Source: Desulfovibrio desulfuricans
Lineage (GTDB): Bacteria; Desulfobacterota; Desulfovibrionia; Desulfovibrionales; Desulfovibrionaceae
DNA length: 64,000 nt
Assembly (NCBI RefSeq): GCF_004801255.1
Contig: NZ_CP036295.1
Span: 372,001-436,000 of the forward strand
Direction of reading: 5' to 3'
Of this stretch, positions 1-9,879 are shown in pieces. Below the pieces are notes generated by a model. It saw only the letters and a list, made by a program, of their open reading frames with translations, was not told where the DNA came from and did not search any database. Every line of letters begins with the position of its first letter. Positions within the stretch are counted from its first letter, which is position 1. Made by a program: the position numbers and the translations under genes.

Positions 1-868
1 CGGCGTGGTAGCTGCTGCGTACCAGCGGGCCGGAAAAAACGTGGCGCAGGCCCAGCGACCTGCCGTAGGCGGCATATTCATCAAACTGTTCGGGCGTCAC
101 ATAGCGGTCAAGTCTGTGGTGCTGGCTCGTGGGCGGCAGGTATTGGCCGATGGTTACAATGGAACAGCCAGCGGCGTGCAGGTCGGCCATGACTTGCCGC
201 ACCTGCTCGTCGGTTTCGCTCAGCCCGACCATAAGGCCGCTCTTGGCCGTCATGCCGCCGTCGCTGACGCGGCGCAGCAGCTCGAGGCTCTGGACGTAGT
301 CCGCCTGAGGGCGCACCTGGGTATAGAGGTCGGGGTGGGTCTCCACATTGTGGTTGATGATGTCGGGCTTGGCGTCCATGACCGTGCGCAGGGCGGAGGC
401 GTCGCCCTGAAAGTCGGGAATGAGCACCTCGACGCTGCTCTGCGGCAGGGCCTGCCTGAGTTCCCGTATCACTGCGGCAAACTGCGCCGAACCGCCGTCG
501 TCCAGATCGTCGCGCGTCACGGAAGTGACAACCACATGCTTGAGGCCCAGCGTTACGGCGGCCTGTGCCACACGCTGCGGTTCGGTGGGGTCCGGGGCGC
601 TGGTCTGGCCGGGGTGGATGTTGCAAAACCGGCAGTTGCGCGTGCAGGTTTCGCCCAGAATCAAAAACGTGGCCGTGCCGGACGAAAAGCATTCCTGCCG
701 GTTGGGGCAGTTGGCCTCTTTGCAGACGGTGGACAGCCCCTGCTCGTTGAGCAGGGCGGAGGTGGTAAAAAAGCGCCGGTCGGAGGCCAGGGGGCGGCGC
801 AGCCATGCGGGCTTGCGCAGGGGGGCGTTGGCCTCGCCCTGCGGGACGGTGGAATCGGGTTGGGTCAT
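1..868 (-). CDS. lipA: Lipoyl synthase (3' end beyond window)
   Basis: Radical-SAM enzyme that inserts two sulfurs into octanoyl groups carried on lipoyl-domain proteins. The frame opens with MTQPDSTVPQGEANAPLRKP. It holds the auxiliary-cluster motif CKEANCPNRQEC and the radical-SAM motif CTRNCRFCNI. It reaches RSSYHA, the family's C-terminal Ser-ligand region, so only a few residues are missing past base 1. The start ATG is at 868. It lies 34 bases downstream of lipB on the same strand, so the two are probably co-transcribed: LipB transfers octanoate and LipA completes lipoate in place. The long plus-strand frame covering this region is a high-GC shadow. Confidence 0.96.
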   Translation of the reverse strand, partial: MTQPDSTVPQGEANAPLRKPAWLRRPLASDRRFFTTSALLNEQGLSTVCKEANCPNRQECFSSGTATFLILGETCTRNCRFCNIHPGQTSAPDPTEPQRVAQAAVTLGLKHVVVTSVTRDDLDDGGSAQFAAVIRELRQALPQSSVEVLIPDFQGDASALRTVMDAKPDIINHNVETHPDLYTQVRPQADYVQSLELLRRVSDGGMTAKSGLMVGLSETDEQVRQVMADLHAAGCSIVTIGQYLPPTSQHHRLDRYVTPEQFDEYAAYGRSLGLRHVFSGPLVRSSYHA

Positions 869-902
869 GTAGGGTATCCTGCCGGCAGAGGGCTGCCGTA
901 GA

Positions 903-1616
903 TTATCGTGGTCTGATGGAGTTGGGATCTGCCTGGTCATGTCCCGCAAGCAGGGCCGCGCAGGCCTCGGCCTGTTGCAGCGGCGGCTGCGGCTGCGCAA
1001 AAACTTCGCAAAAGGCTTCAAGAAAGCGGCTTTTCACCGTGGGCATGGTCGCCAGAGGCCCGGTCTGCTCGCGCTGCACCGATGTGGCGGTTACGCCCTC
1101 AAGACCGCATGGCGTGATGATGTTGAACAACGAGAGATCCCTGTCCACATTCATGGCCAGACCGTGCAGGGTAACATGCCGGTGCACGGCAATGCCCAGC
1201 GAGGCTATTTTGCTGCCGCCCACCCATACGCCGGGAAAGCCCTGCCTGCGTCCCGCCTCAATGCCGAAGCGCCGTACAGCGCGGATGGCGGTTTCTTCCA
1301 CATCCTGCACATAGGCCCTGATGCCGCCCGTGCGTTTTTTCAGGTTGACGATGGGGTAGGCCACCAGCTGGCCGGGAAAGTGGCAGGTAATATTGCCGCC
1401 GCGCGTGCTGTGCACCACGTCCACCGACGCCCCCCACAGGGTCGCGAGGTTTTGGGGCAGGTTTTCCTGCCCGGAATTTTTGCCCATGGTCACGGTCGGG
1501 GGGTGCTCAAGCAGCAGCAATATGTCGTCGCCGCCCTGCAGCACAAAGGCCTGAGCCTGTTGCTGTATTTCAAAGGCCCGTTGGTAGGCTGTGCAGCCAA
1601 GATCAAATGCGTACAT
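903..1616 (-). CDS. lipB: Octanoyl-ACP:protein octanoyltransferase
   Basis: LipB moves octanoate from ACP to lipoyl domains, the step before LipA. The protein contains the family segments LLLEHPPTVTMGKNS, STRGGNITCHFPGQLVAYPI and GVWVGGSKIASLGI (the last with the catalytic-lysine region), followed by HGLAMNV. I chose the ATG at 1616 (MYAFDLGC) because family members begin about there. An upstream ATG at 1658 would add 14 residues of low-complexity Pro/Thr sequence. Neither start has a clear Shine-Dalgarno sequence, so the N-terminus is uncertain. About 237 residues, a usual LipB length. Confidence 0.95.
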   Translation of the reverse strand: MYAFDLGCTAYQRAFEIQQQAQAFVLQGGDDILLLLEHPPTVTMGKNSGQENLPQNLATLWGASVDVVHSTRGGNITCHFPGQLVAYPIVNLKKRTGGIRAYVQDVEETAIRAVRRFGIEAGRRQGFPGVWVGGSKIASLGIAVHRHVTLHGLAMNVDRDLSLFNIITPCGLEGVTATSVQREQTGPLATMPTVKSRFLEAFCEVFAQPQPPLQQAEACAALLAGHDQADPNSIRPR

Positions 1617-1730
1617 GTGAACCGGGGGAGTTGGGGTTGATGGGGCAAAACCCCTCATACCGGCATGAGCCGTCGCCGTCCAGCGTTCTGCAGCCCCGGC
1701 GGTGGTTCAAGCGTCAGCTCCGGGGCTGGC

Positions 1731-3173
1731 TCAGGCCAGGTCGCAGGGCATGGACGTCTGGGAAAGATAGATGAGCTCTTCAACCATGCCCAGCAGTTCG
1801 GCAAGAATGCCCCCGCCAGTCATGGGATGACCAAAAAGTTCTTCCCTCTGCTGGTCCAGGCCGCGTTTGTCCACGGCGTCGGGCATGGTGGGCGAGAGCG
1901 TCTCCGCCAGGCGGCAGGCCAGAAAATAATCCTCCGCCCCGGCGGCAAACAGGCTTTCAAGCTTGGCAAAGCGCGGCGCGGTCTGCTGCCAGTAGGCCAG
2001 GGCCGCCGCTGACGGCTCAAGGCTGGCCGCCGTGCACAGGGCGGCGTGCAGGTTGTTGCACGATGCGCCGGGCAGGCCCGTGCGCCAGCCCCACAGCCAG
2101 TGGGTGCGGGCAAAAAAGAGGTGGTGGGCCACGGCCAGATCAAGCAGCTCGCGCATGTGGCGCAGGGCGTCCAGCAGGGGGCCGCCCGTGCCTTCGGGCC
2201 ATGCGGCGCAGGGGTGACGCAACTGCCACAGGGGCACGTCTACGCGGCTGGGCTCAAGGCCGGTCATACTGCGCAGCAGCTGGGCCAGCCATGCGTTGGC
2301 GTCGTGGCTGTGCGGCGTTTCAAGATGCGAATAGCTGAGCACATACCGGCCCTGACCATACTGGCCGGTCACGGCCATGGGCTGGCCCTCCAGAAAATCC
2401 GCCGAAAGATTGACCCCGTACAGGTCGCGCCACTGCAAAAAGACCCTGGACGGAATGCTCTGCAGGGTAAGATCCGCCAGCCAGAAATCCTTGTCAGGAA
2501 ATCCATAGGACGCCAGCACCGTGACGCGGTCGTCCTGCGCGGGGGCAAAGCGGCCTGGCCACCATACCGGCAGGGACGGCAAAAAGGCGCACTCCCGGGC
2601 TTCGTTCTGCGGCTGGCGGATGGCGGCACGGCGAGCGCCGATGCAGCCTGACGTGATGCCGGCAGTGAGGTGGTCGGACCTGGGCGGGCCGTCTGGCTGA
2701 TCCAGCCTTTGCGGTGATAATTCATGCCCCTGGGTAACGTGCGTCCGCACGTGGCCCGAAATAAGGTGGTACAGGCGCTCAGGATAGGCCGCCCGCGTCC
2801 ACGGGCAAAGGTTGAGCCCGTGATCTGGGTTGGGGTGGGTGAGGGCAAGCCCCGCACCGCCGCAAAAACCCAGATAGTTGCCGCCTCGTTCCACCCACTG
2901 GCGTATGGCCTCGCGCCCCGCAGGGGCGAGGGCGGCTGCCTTGAGCCGCGCGTTGCCGCCGGGAACCAGCAGCAGCGATACGCCTGATTCCCCCTGGCAT
3001 TGGCCGTTGCCGGGGCCTTTGCCGCCCGGCTTGCCTAAATACGCGCCTTCGGCTATTTCTTGTCCCTTAACCAGGCGGCAGGGCAGTCCCAGTGCGCGAA
3101 CAGCGCGCCAGGCCATGAGGCCCCAGATGTGGGACGCATCCCATAATATGCAGATTGGCTGTGCGGCAAACAT
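1731..3173 (-). CDS. BPL_N-domain (glutamine-amidotransferase-fold) protein
   Basis: A 480-residue protein. Its first 250 or so residues resemble the N-terminal domain of eukaryotic biotin-protein ligase (BPL_N), a class-I amidotransferase-like fold. It begins with a strand-like ICILWDASHIWG, then LLLVPGG, then a nucleophile elbow GFCGGAGLA with Cys104. The rest of the protein is not recognised. No biotin-ligase catalytic domain (GRGRxx) is visible. It lies upstream of lipB-lipA on the same strand, about 115 bases away. A link to protein lipoylation is possible but is inference. An inverted repeat with 9-bp arms (1691-1728), without a T-run, lies just past its stop. Confidence 0.75.
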   Translation of the reverse strand: MFAAQPICILWDASHIWGLMAWRAVRALGLPCRLVKGQEIAEGAYLGKPGGKGPGNGQCQGESGVSLLLVPGGNARLKAAALAPAGREAIRQWVERGGNYLGFCGGAGLALTHPNPDHGLNLCPWTRAAYPERLYHLISGHVRTHVTQGHELSPQRLDQPDGPPRSDHLTAGITSGCIGARRAAIRQPQNEARECAFLPSLPVWWPGRFAPAQDDRVTVLASYGFPDKDFWLADLTLQSIPSRVFLQWRDLYGVNLSADFLEGQPMAVTGQYGQGRYVLSYSHLETPHSHDANAWLAQLLRSMTGLEPSRVDVPLWQLRHPCAAWPEGTGGPLLDALRHMRELLDLAVAHHLFFARTHWLWGWRTGLPGASCNNLHAALCTAASLEPSAAALAYWQQTAPRFAKLESLFAAGAEDYFLACRLAETLSPTMPDAVDKRGLDQQREELFGHPMTGGGILAELLGMVEELIYLSQTSMPCDLA

Positions 3174-3211
3174 AATACCGCAGTATCGCCGCCTTTTACG
3201 GAGAAAGCAAG

Positions 3212-5875
3212 ATGGCGGATACGCTACCCAAGGGCTATGAGCCCCATGACGTTGAAGCCCGGTGGCGCAAGCACTGGGAGGATGACAAAACCTTTACGCC
3301 CGACCCGGACGCTCCCGGCGAGCCGTACTCCATTGTCATTCCGCCGCCCAACGTCACGGGCGCGCTGCATATAGGGCACGCGCTCAACCATACCCTTATC
3401 GACGTGCTTTGCCGTCATGCCCGCCAGAAGGGCAAAAATGTTCTGTGGGTTCCCGGTACCGACCATGCGGGCATTGCCACCCAGAACGTGGTGGAGCGCG
3501 CCCTCGCGAAGGAAGGCAAAAGCCGCAAGGATCTTGGACGCGAGGCCTTTATCGACCGGGTGTGGGAATGGCGCGACGAATACGGCCACCGCATCCTCGA
3601 TCAGGCGCGCGCCCTGGGCGATTCCGTAGACTGGACGCGCCTGCGCTTTACCATGGACGAAGGCCTTTCCGCCGCCGTGCGCAAGGTTTTTGTGCAGCTG
3701 TACAACGAGGGCCTGATCTACAAGGGCGACTACATCATCAACTGGTGCTCGCGTTGCCACACGGCCCTGGCCGACGACGAAGTCGAACACGAGCAGAGCC
3801 GGGGCAAACTGTGGAAGGTGCGCTATTTGCTGGCCGACGGCAGCGGGCACATCACCATTGCCACCACGCGGCCCGAGACCATCCCCGGTGATACGGCCAT
3901 CTGCGTGCATCCCGAAGACGAGCGCTACGCGGGCCTCATCGGCAAAACCGCCGTGGTGCCCGTGCTGGGGCGCGAGATCCCCATTATCGCCGACGCCTAT
4001 GTTGACCGCGAGTTCGGCACGGGGGCGCTCAAGGTTACCCCCTGCCACGACCACAACGACTGGATGCTGGGCAAAAAGCACAACCTCGTGTTTCTCAAGG
4101 CCATTGACGAAAACGGCGTCATGACCGCCGAGGCCGGGGTCTATCAGGGCCTTGCCAAGGACGAATGCCGCACCCGCATCGTGGCCGACATCGAAGCCGC
4201 CGGGCAGCTTGAGGGCATTGAAGAAATCGATCATGCCGTGGGCCATTGCTACCGTTGCCATACGGTGGTCGAGCCGCACGTCTCCACGCAGTGGTTTGTG
4301 GCCGCCACCAAGATGGCCCCCGCCGCGCGCGACGCCGTGCCCGGCATGACCAAAATTTTTCCCGAAACGTGGCTCAAGACATACTATCACTGGCTCGACA
4401 ACATCCGTGACTGGTGCATCAGCCGCCAGATATGGTGGGGCCACCGCATCCCTGCCTGGAATTGCGAATCGTGCGGCGAAATGGTGGTGGCCGAAGAAGC
4501 CCCCGCCGTCTGCCCCAAGTGCGGCGGCGCGCTCAAGCAGGAAGAAGACGTGCTCGACACATGGTTTTCGTCCGCTCTGTGGCCTTTTTCCACCATGGGC
4601 TGGCCCGAAGACACCAAGGACCTGCGCCGCTGGTACCCCACCTCGGTACTGGTGACGGGTTTTGACATCCTGTTTTTCTGGGTGGCCCGCATGATGATGA
4701 TGGGCATCCACTTTATGGGCGAGGTGCCCTTTAAGGACGTGTACCTGCACGCGCTGGTGCGCGACGCCTCGGGCCGCAAGATGTCCAAATCCACGGGCAA
4801 CGTCATTGACCCGCTGGCGATGATCGACAAATACGGCTGCGACGCCCTGCGCTTTACCCTGACGGCCTTTGCCGCCATGGGGCGCGACATCCGCCTGTCT
4901 GAAGAGCGCATTGAGGGCTACCGCCACTTTGTCAACAAGCTGTGGAACGCGGCCCGCTTCGCCCTTATGAACCTGCCGGAAGAAGCCCCTGCCCCGGTGG
5001 CCCCGGAATCCGTGCCCGGTCTGCACCACCAGTGGCTGCTGCACCGGCTTGAAGTGGTCAAGCAGGACATGGACAAGGCCCTGGCCGATTACCGCTTCAA
5101 CGATGCGGCCCAGCTGGGCTACAAGTTTTTGTGGAACGAATTCTGCGACTGGTATCTCGAGCTCATCAAGCCCGATATGCAGTCAGAGGACCCCAAACGC
5201 AAGGCCGAGGCCCAGTATGTGCTGTGGCTCGCCCTGCGCGAGCTGCTGGTGTTGCTGCACCCCATCGTGCCCTTTGTGACCGCCGAAATATGGGCGGCCC
5301 TGCCCGTTGCGGCCGGGGCAAAGGCCACCGACATCGCCCGCGAGCTTTACCCTGCGGCGCGGCCCGCCTGCGTGCGGCCTGAAGAGGCCGGCCGCATGGA
5401 GCTGATTCAGGGCATCATTGTGGCGGTGCGCACCATCAAGGCCGAGCTTGGCATCAGCCCCAGCCACAAGGTCAGCCTTATGCTGCACCCTGTGAACGCG
5501 GCGCAGGCCGCGCTGCTTGAGGCCAACAGCCACTGCATGGCCACGCTGGCGCGGCTTGAAAACCTCACCATCGGCGCTGACGTGCATGCGCCCAAGGCGT
5601 CGGCCTCCGCCGTGGTTGAGGGCTGCCAGGTCATCGTGCCGCTCAAGGGCGCTGTGGATCTTAACGGCGAGCTGGCCCGCCTGGACAAGGAAATAGCCAA
5701 GCTCGAAAAAGACGTGGTGGGCGTAAACATGAAGCTGAGCAACGAAAGCTTTGTGAGCCGCGCCCCTGCGGATGTGGTGGCCCGCGAGCGCGAACGCGCC
5801 GAAAAGCTGCTGGACGCCAAGGAAAAAATGCAGGCCCTGCGCGCACGCTTTGCCGAGGCTCTTACTGAAGAATAA
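3212..5875 (+). CDS. valS: Valine--tRNA ligase
   Basis: Class-I aminoacyl-tRNA synthetase charging tRNA-Val in the cytoplasm. The HIGH-type motif reads HIGHALN near residue 52 and the KMSKS loop reads GRKMSKSTGN. The editing domain includes ATTRPETIPGDTAI. Cys pairs CSRC and CESC/CPKC suggest structural zinc sites. The C-terminal segment (LARLDKEIAKLEKDVV) is the tRNA-binding coiled coil. At 887 residues it is full length. The start ATG follows the ribosome-binding sequence GGAGAAAG. It is divergent from the BPL_N gene, with only 38 bases between them. Confidence 0.98.
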   Translation: MADTLPKGYEPHDVEARWRKHWEDDKTFTPDPDAPGEPYSIVIPPPNVTGALHIGHALNHTLIDVLCRHARQKGKNVLWVPGTDHAGIATQNVVERALAKEGKSRKDLGREAFIDRVWEWRDEYGHRILDQARALGDSVDWTRLRFTMDEGLSAAVRKVFVQLYNEGLIYKGDYIINWCSRCHTALADDEVEHEQSRGKLWKVRYLLADGSGHITIATTRPETIPGDTAICVHPEDERYAGLIGKTAVVPVLGREIPIIADAYVDREFGTGALKVTPCHDHNDWMLGKKHNLVFLKAIDENGVMTAEAGVYQGLAKDECRTRIVADIEAAGQLEGIEEIDHAVGHCYRCHTVVEPHVSTQWFVAATKMAPAARDAVPGMTKIFPETWLKTYYHWLDNIRDWCISRQIWWGHRIPAWNCESCGEMVVAEEAPAVCPKCGGALKQEEDVLDTWFSSALWPFSTMGWPEDTKDLRRWYPTSVLVTGFDILFFWVARMMMMGIHFMGEVPFKDVYLHALVRDASGRKMSKSTGNVIDPLAMIDKYGCDALRFTLTAFAAMGRDIRLSEERIEGYRHFVNKLWNAARFALMNLPEEAPAPVAPESVPGLHHQWLLHRLEVVKQDMDKALADYRFNDAAQLGYKFLWNEFCDWYLELIKPDMQSEDPKRKAEAQYVLWLALRELLVLLHPIVPFVTAEIWAALPVAAGAKATDIARELYPAARPACVRPEEAGRMELIQGIIVAVRTIKAELGISPSHKVSLMLHPVNAAQAALLEANSHCMATLARLENLTIGADVHAPKASASAVVEGCQVIVPLKGAVDLNGELARLDKEIAKLEKDVVGVNMKLSNESFVSRAPADVVARERERAEKLLDAKEKMQALRARFAEALTEE

Positions 5876-5878
5876 CGC

Positions 5879-5949
5879 CAGTAACCCTTCAGGGGTACTG
5901 GTTTGCTGCGCGACGCGGACGACAGGCTGATGTCTGTCGTCCGCGTCGC
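5879..5949 (+). promoter_or_regulatory. Two tandem hairpins between valS and the SMR gene
   Basis: Immediately after the valS stop there is a short imperfect hairpin (5879-5900, arms CAGTAaCCC and GGGgTACTG). A strong one follows (5910-5949) with 16 perfect pairs, GCGACGCGGACGACAG against its complement, and an 8-base loop. Neither is followed by a T-run, so this is not a standard intrinsic terminator. It sits 44 bases before the transporter ATG. It could act as an RNA stabiliser, an inefficient terminator or a regulatory leader. The loops lack the ACGR sequence expected of a guanidine-II riboswitch. Confidence 0.5.
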
Positions 5950-5993
5950 GGTTCATGTGGCGGGCTATCCCCGCGCAACGTAGTGAGGTTCGT

Positions 5994-6338
5994 ATGAGTG
6001 CTGCCGCTGTAGCCTATCTGCAACTGGGCGCCGCCATTCTGGTAGAGGTGGGCGCCACGGCCTTTCTCAAACAGTCGGATGGCATGAGCCGGCTGTTTCC
6101 GACCATAGCATCCCTGCTCGGATACGGCGTTTCGTTTTATCTGCTGTCACAGGTGCTCAAGATCGTGCCCATGGGCATATCGTACGGCATCTGGAGCGGC
6201 ATCGGCATCGTGCTGGTGTCGCTGCTGGGGCTGCTGTTTTTTGGGCAAAAGCTCGACCTTGCCGCCTGCCTTGGCCTTGGTCTCATTGTGCTGGGCGTAC
6301 TTGTCATACATTTTTTTTCGGGCTCCATGCCGCGTTAA
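5994..6338 (+). CDS. SMR-family small multidrug/guanidinium-type transporter
   Basis: A 114-residue inner-membrane protein with four predicted transmembrane helices, the standard SMR layout. The conserved helix-1 glutamate is in AAILVEVGATAFLKQS, and the helix-3 signature reads PMGISYGIWSGIGIV. Such proteins exchange protons for cationic compounds as antiparallel dimers. The sequence alone does not separate quaternary-ammonium (Qac) from guanidinium (Gdx) subtypes. The start was placed at the ATG at 5994, preceded by GTGAGG; an in-frame ATG 39 bases upstream has no ribosome site. Residues after the last helix are few, as usual. Confidence 0.92.
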   Translation: MSAAAVAYLQLGAAILVEVGATAFLKQSDGMSRLFPTIASLLGYGVSFYLLSQVLKIVPMGISYGIWSGIGIVLVSLLGLLFFGQKLDLAACLGLGLIVLGVLVIHFFSGSMPR

Positions 6339-6441
6339 AACGGGGTTAGTCCCTGCTGTTGCGTGCTAACAGGCTGTTATTACGCAATGGTTTTGTGCCA
6401 TAGGTATATTTTTGCCTGTGTATTCCACAGGGGGATGCCTA

Positions 6442-6470
6442 TTGACAGCCTTTGACAGACACGCTATGTC
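6442..6470 (+). promoter_or_regulatory. Sigma-70-type promoter for rpsL-rpsG-fusA
   Basis: TTGACA at 6442-6447, a 17-base spacer, then TATGTC at 6465-6470. This places transcription start about 50 bases before rpsL. A second TTGACA copy sits 10 bases further in (6452-6457). The perfect -35 box, ideal spacing and position before a ribosomal-protein operon support the call. Confidence 0.75.
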
Positions 6471-6524
6471 CTGTTGTTCGAAAAAGCTCTTTTTTGAGCG
6501 CAATATCCCACATGGAGGGAAATA

Positions 6525-6896
6525 ATGCCCACGATTAACCAGCTTATCCGCATCGAGCGGAAGGCCGTGGTGAAGCGCAAGAAGACCCCCGCCCTGCAGG
6601 CTTGCCCGCAGCGCCGCGGCGTTTGCACCCGCGTTTACACCACCACCCCGAAAAAGCCTAACTCGGCTCTGCGTAAGGTCGCCCGTGTGCGCCTGACCAA
6701 CGGCATCGAAGTTACGGCTTACATCCCCGGCGAAGGTCACAACCTGCAGGAACACTCCGTGGTGATCATCCGCGGCGGTCGTGTAAAAGACTTGCCCGGT
6801 GTCCGTTACCACATCGTGCGCGGTACCCTTGATACGTCCGGCGTGGCCGATCGTCGCAAGAGCCGTTCCAAGTACGGCGCCAAGCGTCCCAAGTAG
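6525..6896 (+). CDS. rpsL: 30S ribosomal protein S12
   Basis: 123-residue S12, which lines the decoding centre. The landmark loop is [20 protein letters not shown], and the second conserved loop reads [13 protein letters not shown]. The streptomycin-relevant lysines in PKKPNS are the wild-type residues. The ribosome-binding site GGAGGGA precedes the ATG. First gene of the str-type block; rpsG follows after 110 bases and fusA after that, the usual bacterial order. Confidence 0.99.
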   Translation: MPTINQLIRIERKAVVKRKKTPALQACPQRRGVCTRVYTTTPKKPNSALRKVARVRLTNGIEVTAYIPGEGHNLQEHSVVIIRGGRVKDLPGVRYHIVRGTLDTSGVADRRKSRSKYGAKRPK

Positions 6897-7006
6897 TTTT
6901 TTTTCTTTCGGCGCGCGCCATGCGGCCCGCCTGGCTGCTTCCACCGTGAAGCGCCGGTCGCCGCGGGGTTTGGTGCCGCCGCCAACATGCATGAAGGAGA
7001 AACCCC

Positions 7007-7477
7007 ATGCCCCGTAAAGGTCCTATTCCCAAGAGGGAAGTGCTGCCCGATCCGTTGTACGCCAGCCGCCTTGTCACCAAGTTTGTGAACAGGCTCATGT
7101 TCGACGGCAAAAAGGGTGCAGCCGAAAAGATTTTCTACAGCTCCCTTGAGACCCTGGCTGAAAAGACGGGCGAAGAACCCATGCGCGCCTTTGAAAAGGC
7201 CCTGGACAACGTGAAGCCCCACATGGAAGTCAAGGCCCGCCGCGTAGGCGGCGCCACCTACCAGGTTCCCATGGAAGTGCGCCCGGAACGCCAGGTTTCC
7301 CTGTCCATCCGTTGGCTTATCAACTACGCCCGTTCGCGCGGTGAAAAAGGCATGACTGCCAAGCTTTCCGCCGAACTGCTGGATGCTTTCAACGGACGCG
7401 GCGGCGCGGTGAAAAAGCGTGAAGACACGCACCGCATGGCCGACGCGAACAAGGCTTTCGCTCATTACCGCTGGTAA
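7007..7477 (+). CDS. rpsG: 30S ribosomal protein S7
   Basis: 156-residue S7, the primary 16S-binding protein of the 30S head. It begins [16 protein letters not shown] and contains [35 protein letters not shown] and [20 protein letters not shown], all family landmarks. GAAGGAG precedes the ATG by the right distance. It is in the same direction as rpsL, with fusA 102 bases downstream. Confidence 0.99.
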   Translation: MPRKGPIPKREVLPDPLYASRLVTKFVNRLMFDGKKGAAEKIFYSSLETLAEKTGEEPMRAFEKALDNVKPHMEVKARRVGGATYQVPMEVRPERQVSLSIRWLINYARSRGEKGMTAKLSAELLDAFNGRGGAVKKREDTHRMADANKAFAHYRW

Positions 7478-7579
7478 GAGGGCCTTCCGCTTTATATCTG
7501 AATTCAGCCCGACGCCGCGTCCGCAAGGAAGCGGCGTCGGCTTTGCACCACACCGCATCCGCAGTATGGAGGAAACACC

Positions 7580-9658
7580 GTGTCCCGCACCGTTGCTGTA
7601 AACAAACAGCGCAATATCGGCATTATGGCCCATATTGACGCAGGCAAGACTACCACCACCGAGCGTATTCTTTTTTATACCGGCGTAAACCACAAGATCG
7701 GCGAAACGCACGACGGCGCCTCCACCATGGACTGGATGGAGCAGGAACAGGAGCGCGGCATCACCATTACCTCCGCCGCGACCACCTGCTTCTGGAAAGA
7801 CTGCCGTATCAACATCATCGACACCCCCGGCCACGTTGACTTCACCATCGAAGTCGAACGTTCGCTGCGTGTGCTCGACGGTGCCGTGTGCGTGTTTGAC
7901 GCCGTTGCCGGTGTCGAGCCCCAGTCTGAAACCGTGTGGCGTCAGGCTGACCGTTACCATGTTCCGCGCATCTGCTTTGTGAACAAGATGGACCGTATCG
8001 GCGCCAACTTCTTCCGCTGCGTGAGCATGATTCACGAACGCCTTGGCGCCAAGGCCGTTCCGTTGCAGCTGCCCATCGGCAACGAAGACAAATTTGAAGG
8101 CGTGGTGGATCTGGTGCGCGGGCACGCCATCCGTTTTGACAAGAGCTCCAAGGGCGCGGAATTCTCCATCGAAGACGTGCCTGCCGACATGAAGGCTCTC
8201 TTCGACGAAAAGCATCACGAAATGCTTGAAGCCGTAGCCGAGGAAGACGAAGCCCTGCTCGAAAAGTACCTGGGCGGCGAGACCCTCACCGAAGAAGAAA
8301 TCATCACCTGCATCCGCAAGGCCACCATCTCCCGCAACATCGTGCCGGTGCTGCTGGGCTCGGCCTTCCGCAACATGGGCGTGCAGCCCCTGTTGGACGC
8401 CGTGGTGGACTACCTGCCTTCTCCGGTGGACATCCCGGCCATGCCCGGCCATCTCGCTGGCAAGCCAGAAGAAATCATCGAATGCCATTGCGACGACAAG
8501 GAACCCCTTGCCGGTCTGGTGTTCAAGCTCTTCTCCGACCCCTTCATTGGTCACCTGTCGTTTTTCCGCATTTATTCCGGCTTCCTCGAATCCGGCATGA
8601 CCGTGTACAATTCCAAAACCGGCAAGCGCGAGCGCATCGGCCGCATCCTCAAGATGCACGCCAACAAGCGTGAAGACGTGAAATGGGCTGGCGCTGGCGA
8701 CATCGTTGCCCTCGTGGGCCTCAAGAACGCCTCCACCGGCGATACCCTGTGCGACGAAAAGCGCGAAGTCATCCTGGAATCGCTGAACATCCCGGATCCG
8801 GTTATCGAAGTGGCCATCGAGCCCAAGACCAAGGCCGACCGCGACGCTCTTTCCGCCGCTCTTAACAAGCTGGCCAAGGAAGACCCGTCCTTCCGCGTGA
8901 AGGGCGACGACGAAACCAACCAGACCCTGATCGCCGGTATGGGCGAACTGCATCTGGAAATCATCGTTGACCGCCTCACCCGTGAATTCAACGTGAACGC
9001 CAACGTGGGTAAACCCCAGGTTGCCTACCGCGAAACCATCTCCAAGCCTGCCAAGTCGGACCTCAAGTACGCCAAGCAGTCCGGTGGCCGCGGTCAGTAC
9101 GGTCACGTCGTGATCGAGGTCGAACCCAACCCCGGCAAGGGCTATGAGTTCGTCAACTCCATCACCGGCGGCGTTATCCCCAAGGAATACATCCCCGCAG
9201 TCGACAAGGGCATCAACGACGCCCTCAAGGCTGGCGTGCTGGCTGGTTTCCCTGTGGTGGACGTGAAGGTCAACCTGGTTTTCGGTTCGTACCACGAAGT
9301 GGACTCCTCCGAACAGGCTTTCTACGTGGCTGGCTCCATGGCGATCAAGGACGGCATGCGCAAGGCCACCCCTGTGCTGCTCGAACCCATCATGGACGTG
9401 GAAGTGGTCACCCCTGAAGAATACCTCGGCGACGTCATGGGCGACATGAACGGCCGTCGCGGTCGCGTGCAGAGCATGGAAGCCCGCGCTGGCGGCGCAC
9501 AGAGCGTGCGCGCTCAGGTGCCGCTTTCCGCCATGTTCGGCTACGCCACCGACCTGCGTTCGCGCACTCAGGGCCGTGCGACCTTCACCATGCAGTTCGA
9601 CCACTACGAACGCGTGCCCCAGGCCATTGCCGAAGAAATCCAGAAGAGCCGCACATAA
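7580..9658 (+). CDS. fusA: Elongation factor G
   Basis: 692-residue translational GTPase that drives ribosomal translocation. The P-loop reads [14 protein letters not shown]3 reads DTPGHVDF and G4 reads NKMD. The EF-G domain IV signature includes [10 protein letters not shown]. The start codon is GTG at 7580, preceded by TGGAGGAAAC. It closes the str-type block; tuf does not follow directly. The very long minus-strand frame opposite rpsL-rpsG-fusA is a shadow of biased codon use. Confidence 0.99.
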   Translation: MSRTVAVNKQRNIGIMAHIDAGKTTTTERILFYTGVNHKIGETHDGASTMDWMEQEQERGITITSAATTCFWKDCRINIIDTPGHVDFTIEVERSLRVLDGAVCVFDAVAGVEPQSETVWRQADRYHVPRICFVNKMDRIGANFFRCVSMIHERLGAKAVPLQLPIGNEDKFEGVVDLVRGHAIRFDKSSKGAEFSIEDVPADMKALFDEKHHEMLEAVAEEDEALLEKYLGGETLTEEEIITCIRKATISRNIVPVLLGSAFRNMGVQPLLDAVVDYLPSPVDIPAMPGHLAGKPEEIIECHCDDKEPLAGLVFKLFSDPFIGHLSFFRIYSGFLESGMTVYNSKTGKRERIGRILKMHANKREDVKWAGAGDIVALVGLKNASTGDTLCDEKREVILESLNIPDPVIEVAIEPKTKADRDALSAALNKLAKEDPSFRVKGDDETNQTLIAGMGELHLEIIVDRLTREFNVNANVGKPQVAYRETISKPAKSDLKYAKQSGGRGQYGHVVIEVEPNPGKGYEFVNSITGGVIPKEYIPAVDKGINDALKAGVLAGFPVVDVKVNLVFGSYHEVDSSEQAFYVAGSMAIKDGMRKATPVLLEPIMDVEVVTPEEYLGDVMGDMNGRRGRVQSMEARAGGAQSVRAQVPLSAMFGYATDLRSRTQGRATFTMQFDHYERVPQAIAEEIQKSRT

Positions 9659-9697
9659 TTTGTGCTGTGCGGCATAGCCGCTCAAGTGCTTGATACG

Positions 9698-9737
9698 GCG
9701 GGGGAGGAAGCGGCGGTTTCCTCCCTCGCTTTGTTTT
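9698..9737 (+). terminator. Intrinsic terminator after fusA
   Basis: GGGAGGAA (9702-9709) pairs with TTCCTCCC (9718-9725). The stem extends through GCG/CGC on the outside and is followed by TTTGTTTTA. It lies 39 bases after the fusA stop. Confidence 0.75.
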
Positions 9738-9879
9738 ACCGCAGGCGCAAAATAGCTGTTGTTGACCGGGCGGGAAAAGTGCATCCTGCCAAAACGGACA
9801 TGTATTGGGTTTATTGCGCTATGCTTCGGCAATTGCCGATGTTTTTGCGGGCACAGTCAACGATGTTACGGAGAGGGCG

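Noticed and set aside
6806-9832. A roughly 1000-codon open frame on the minus strand opposite rpsL, rpsG and fusA
   Set aside because: It is antisense to three certain genes, its protein is rich in His/Gly/Val from reversed biased codons, and it has no family motif.
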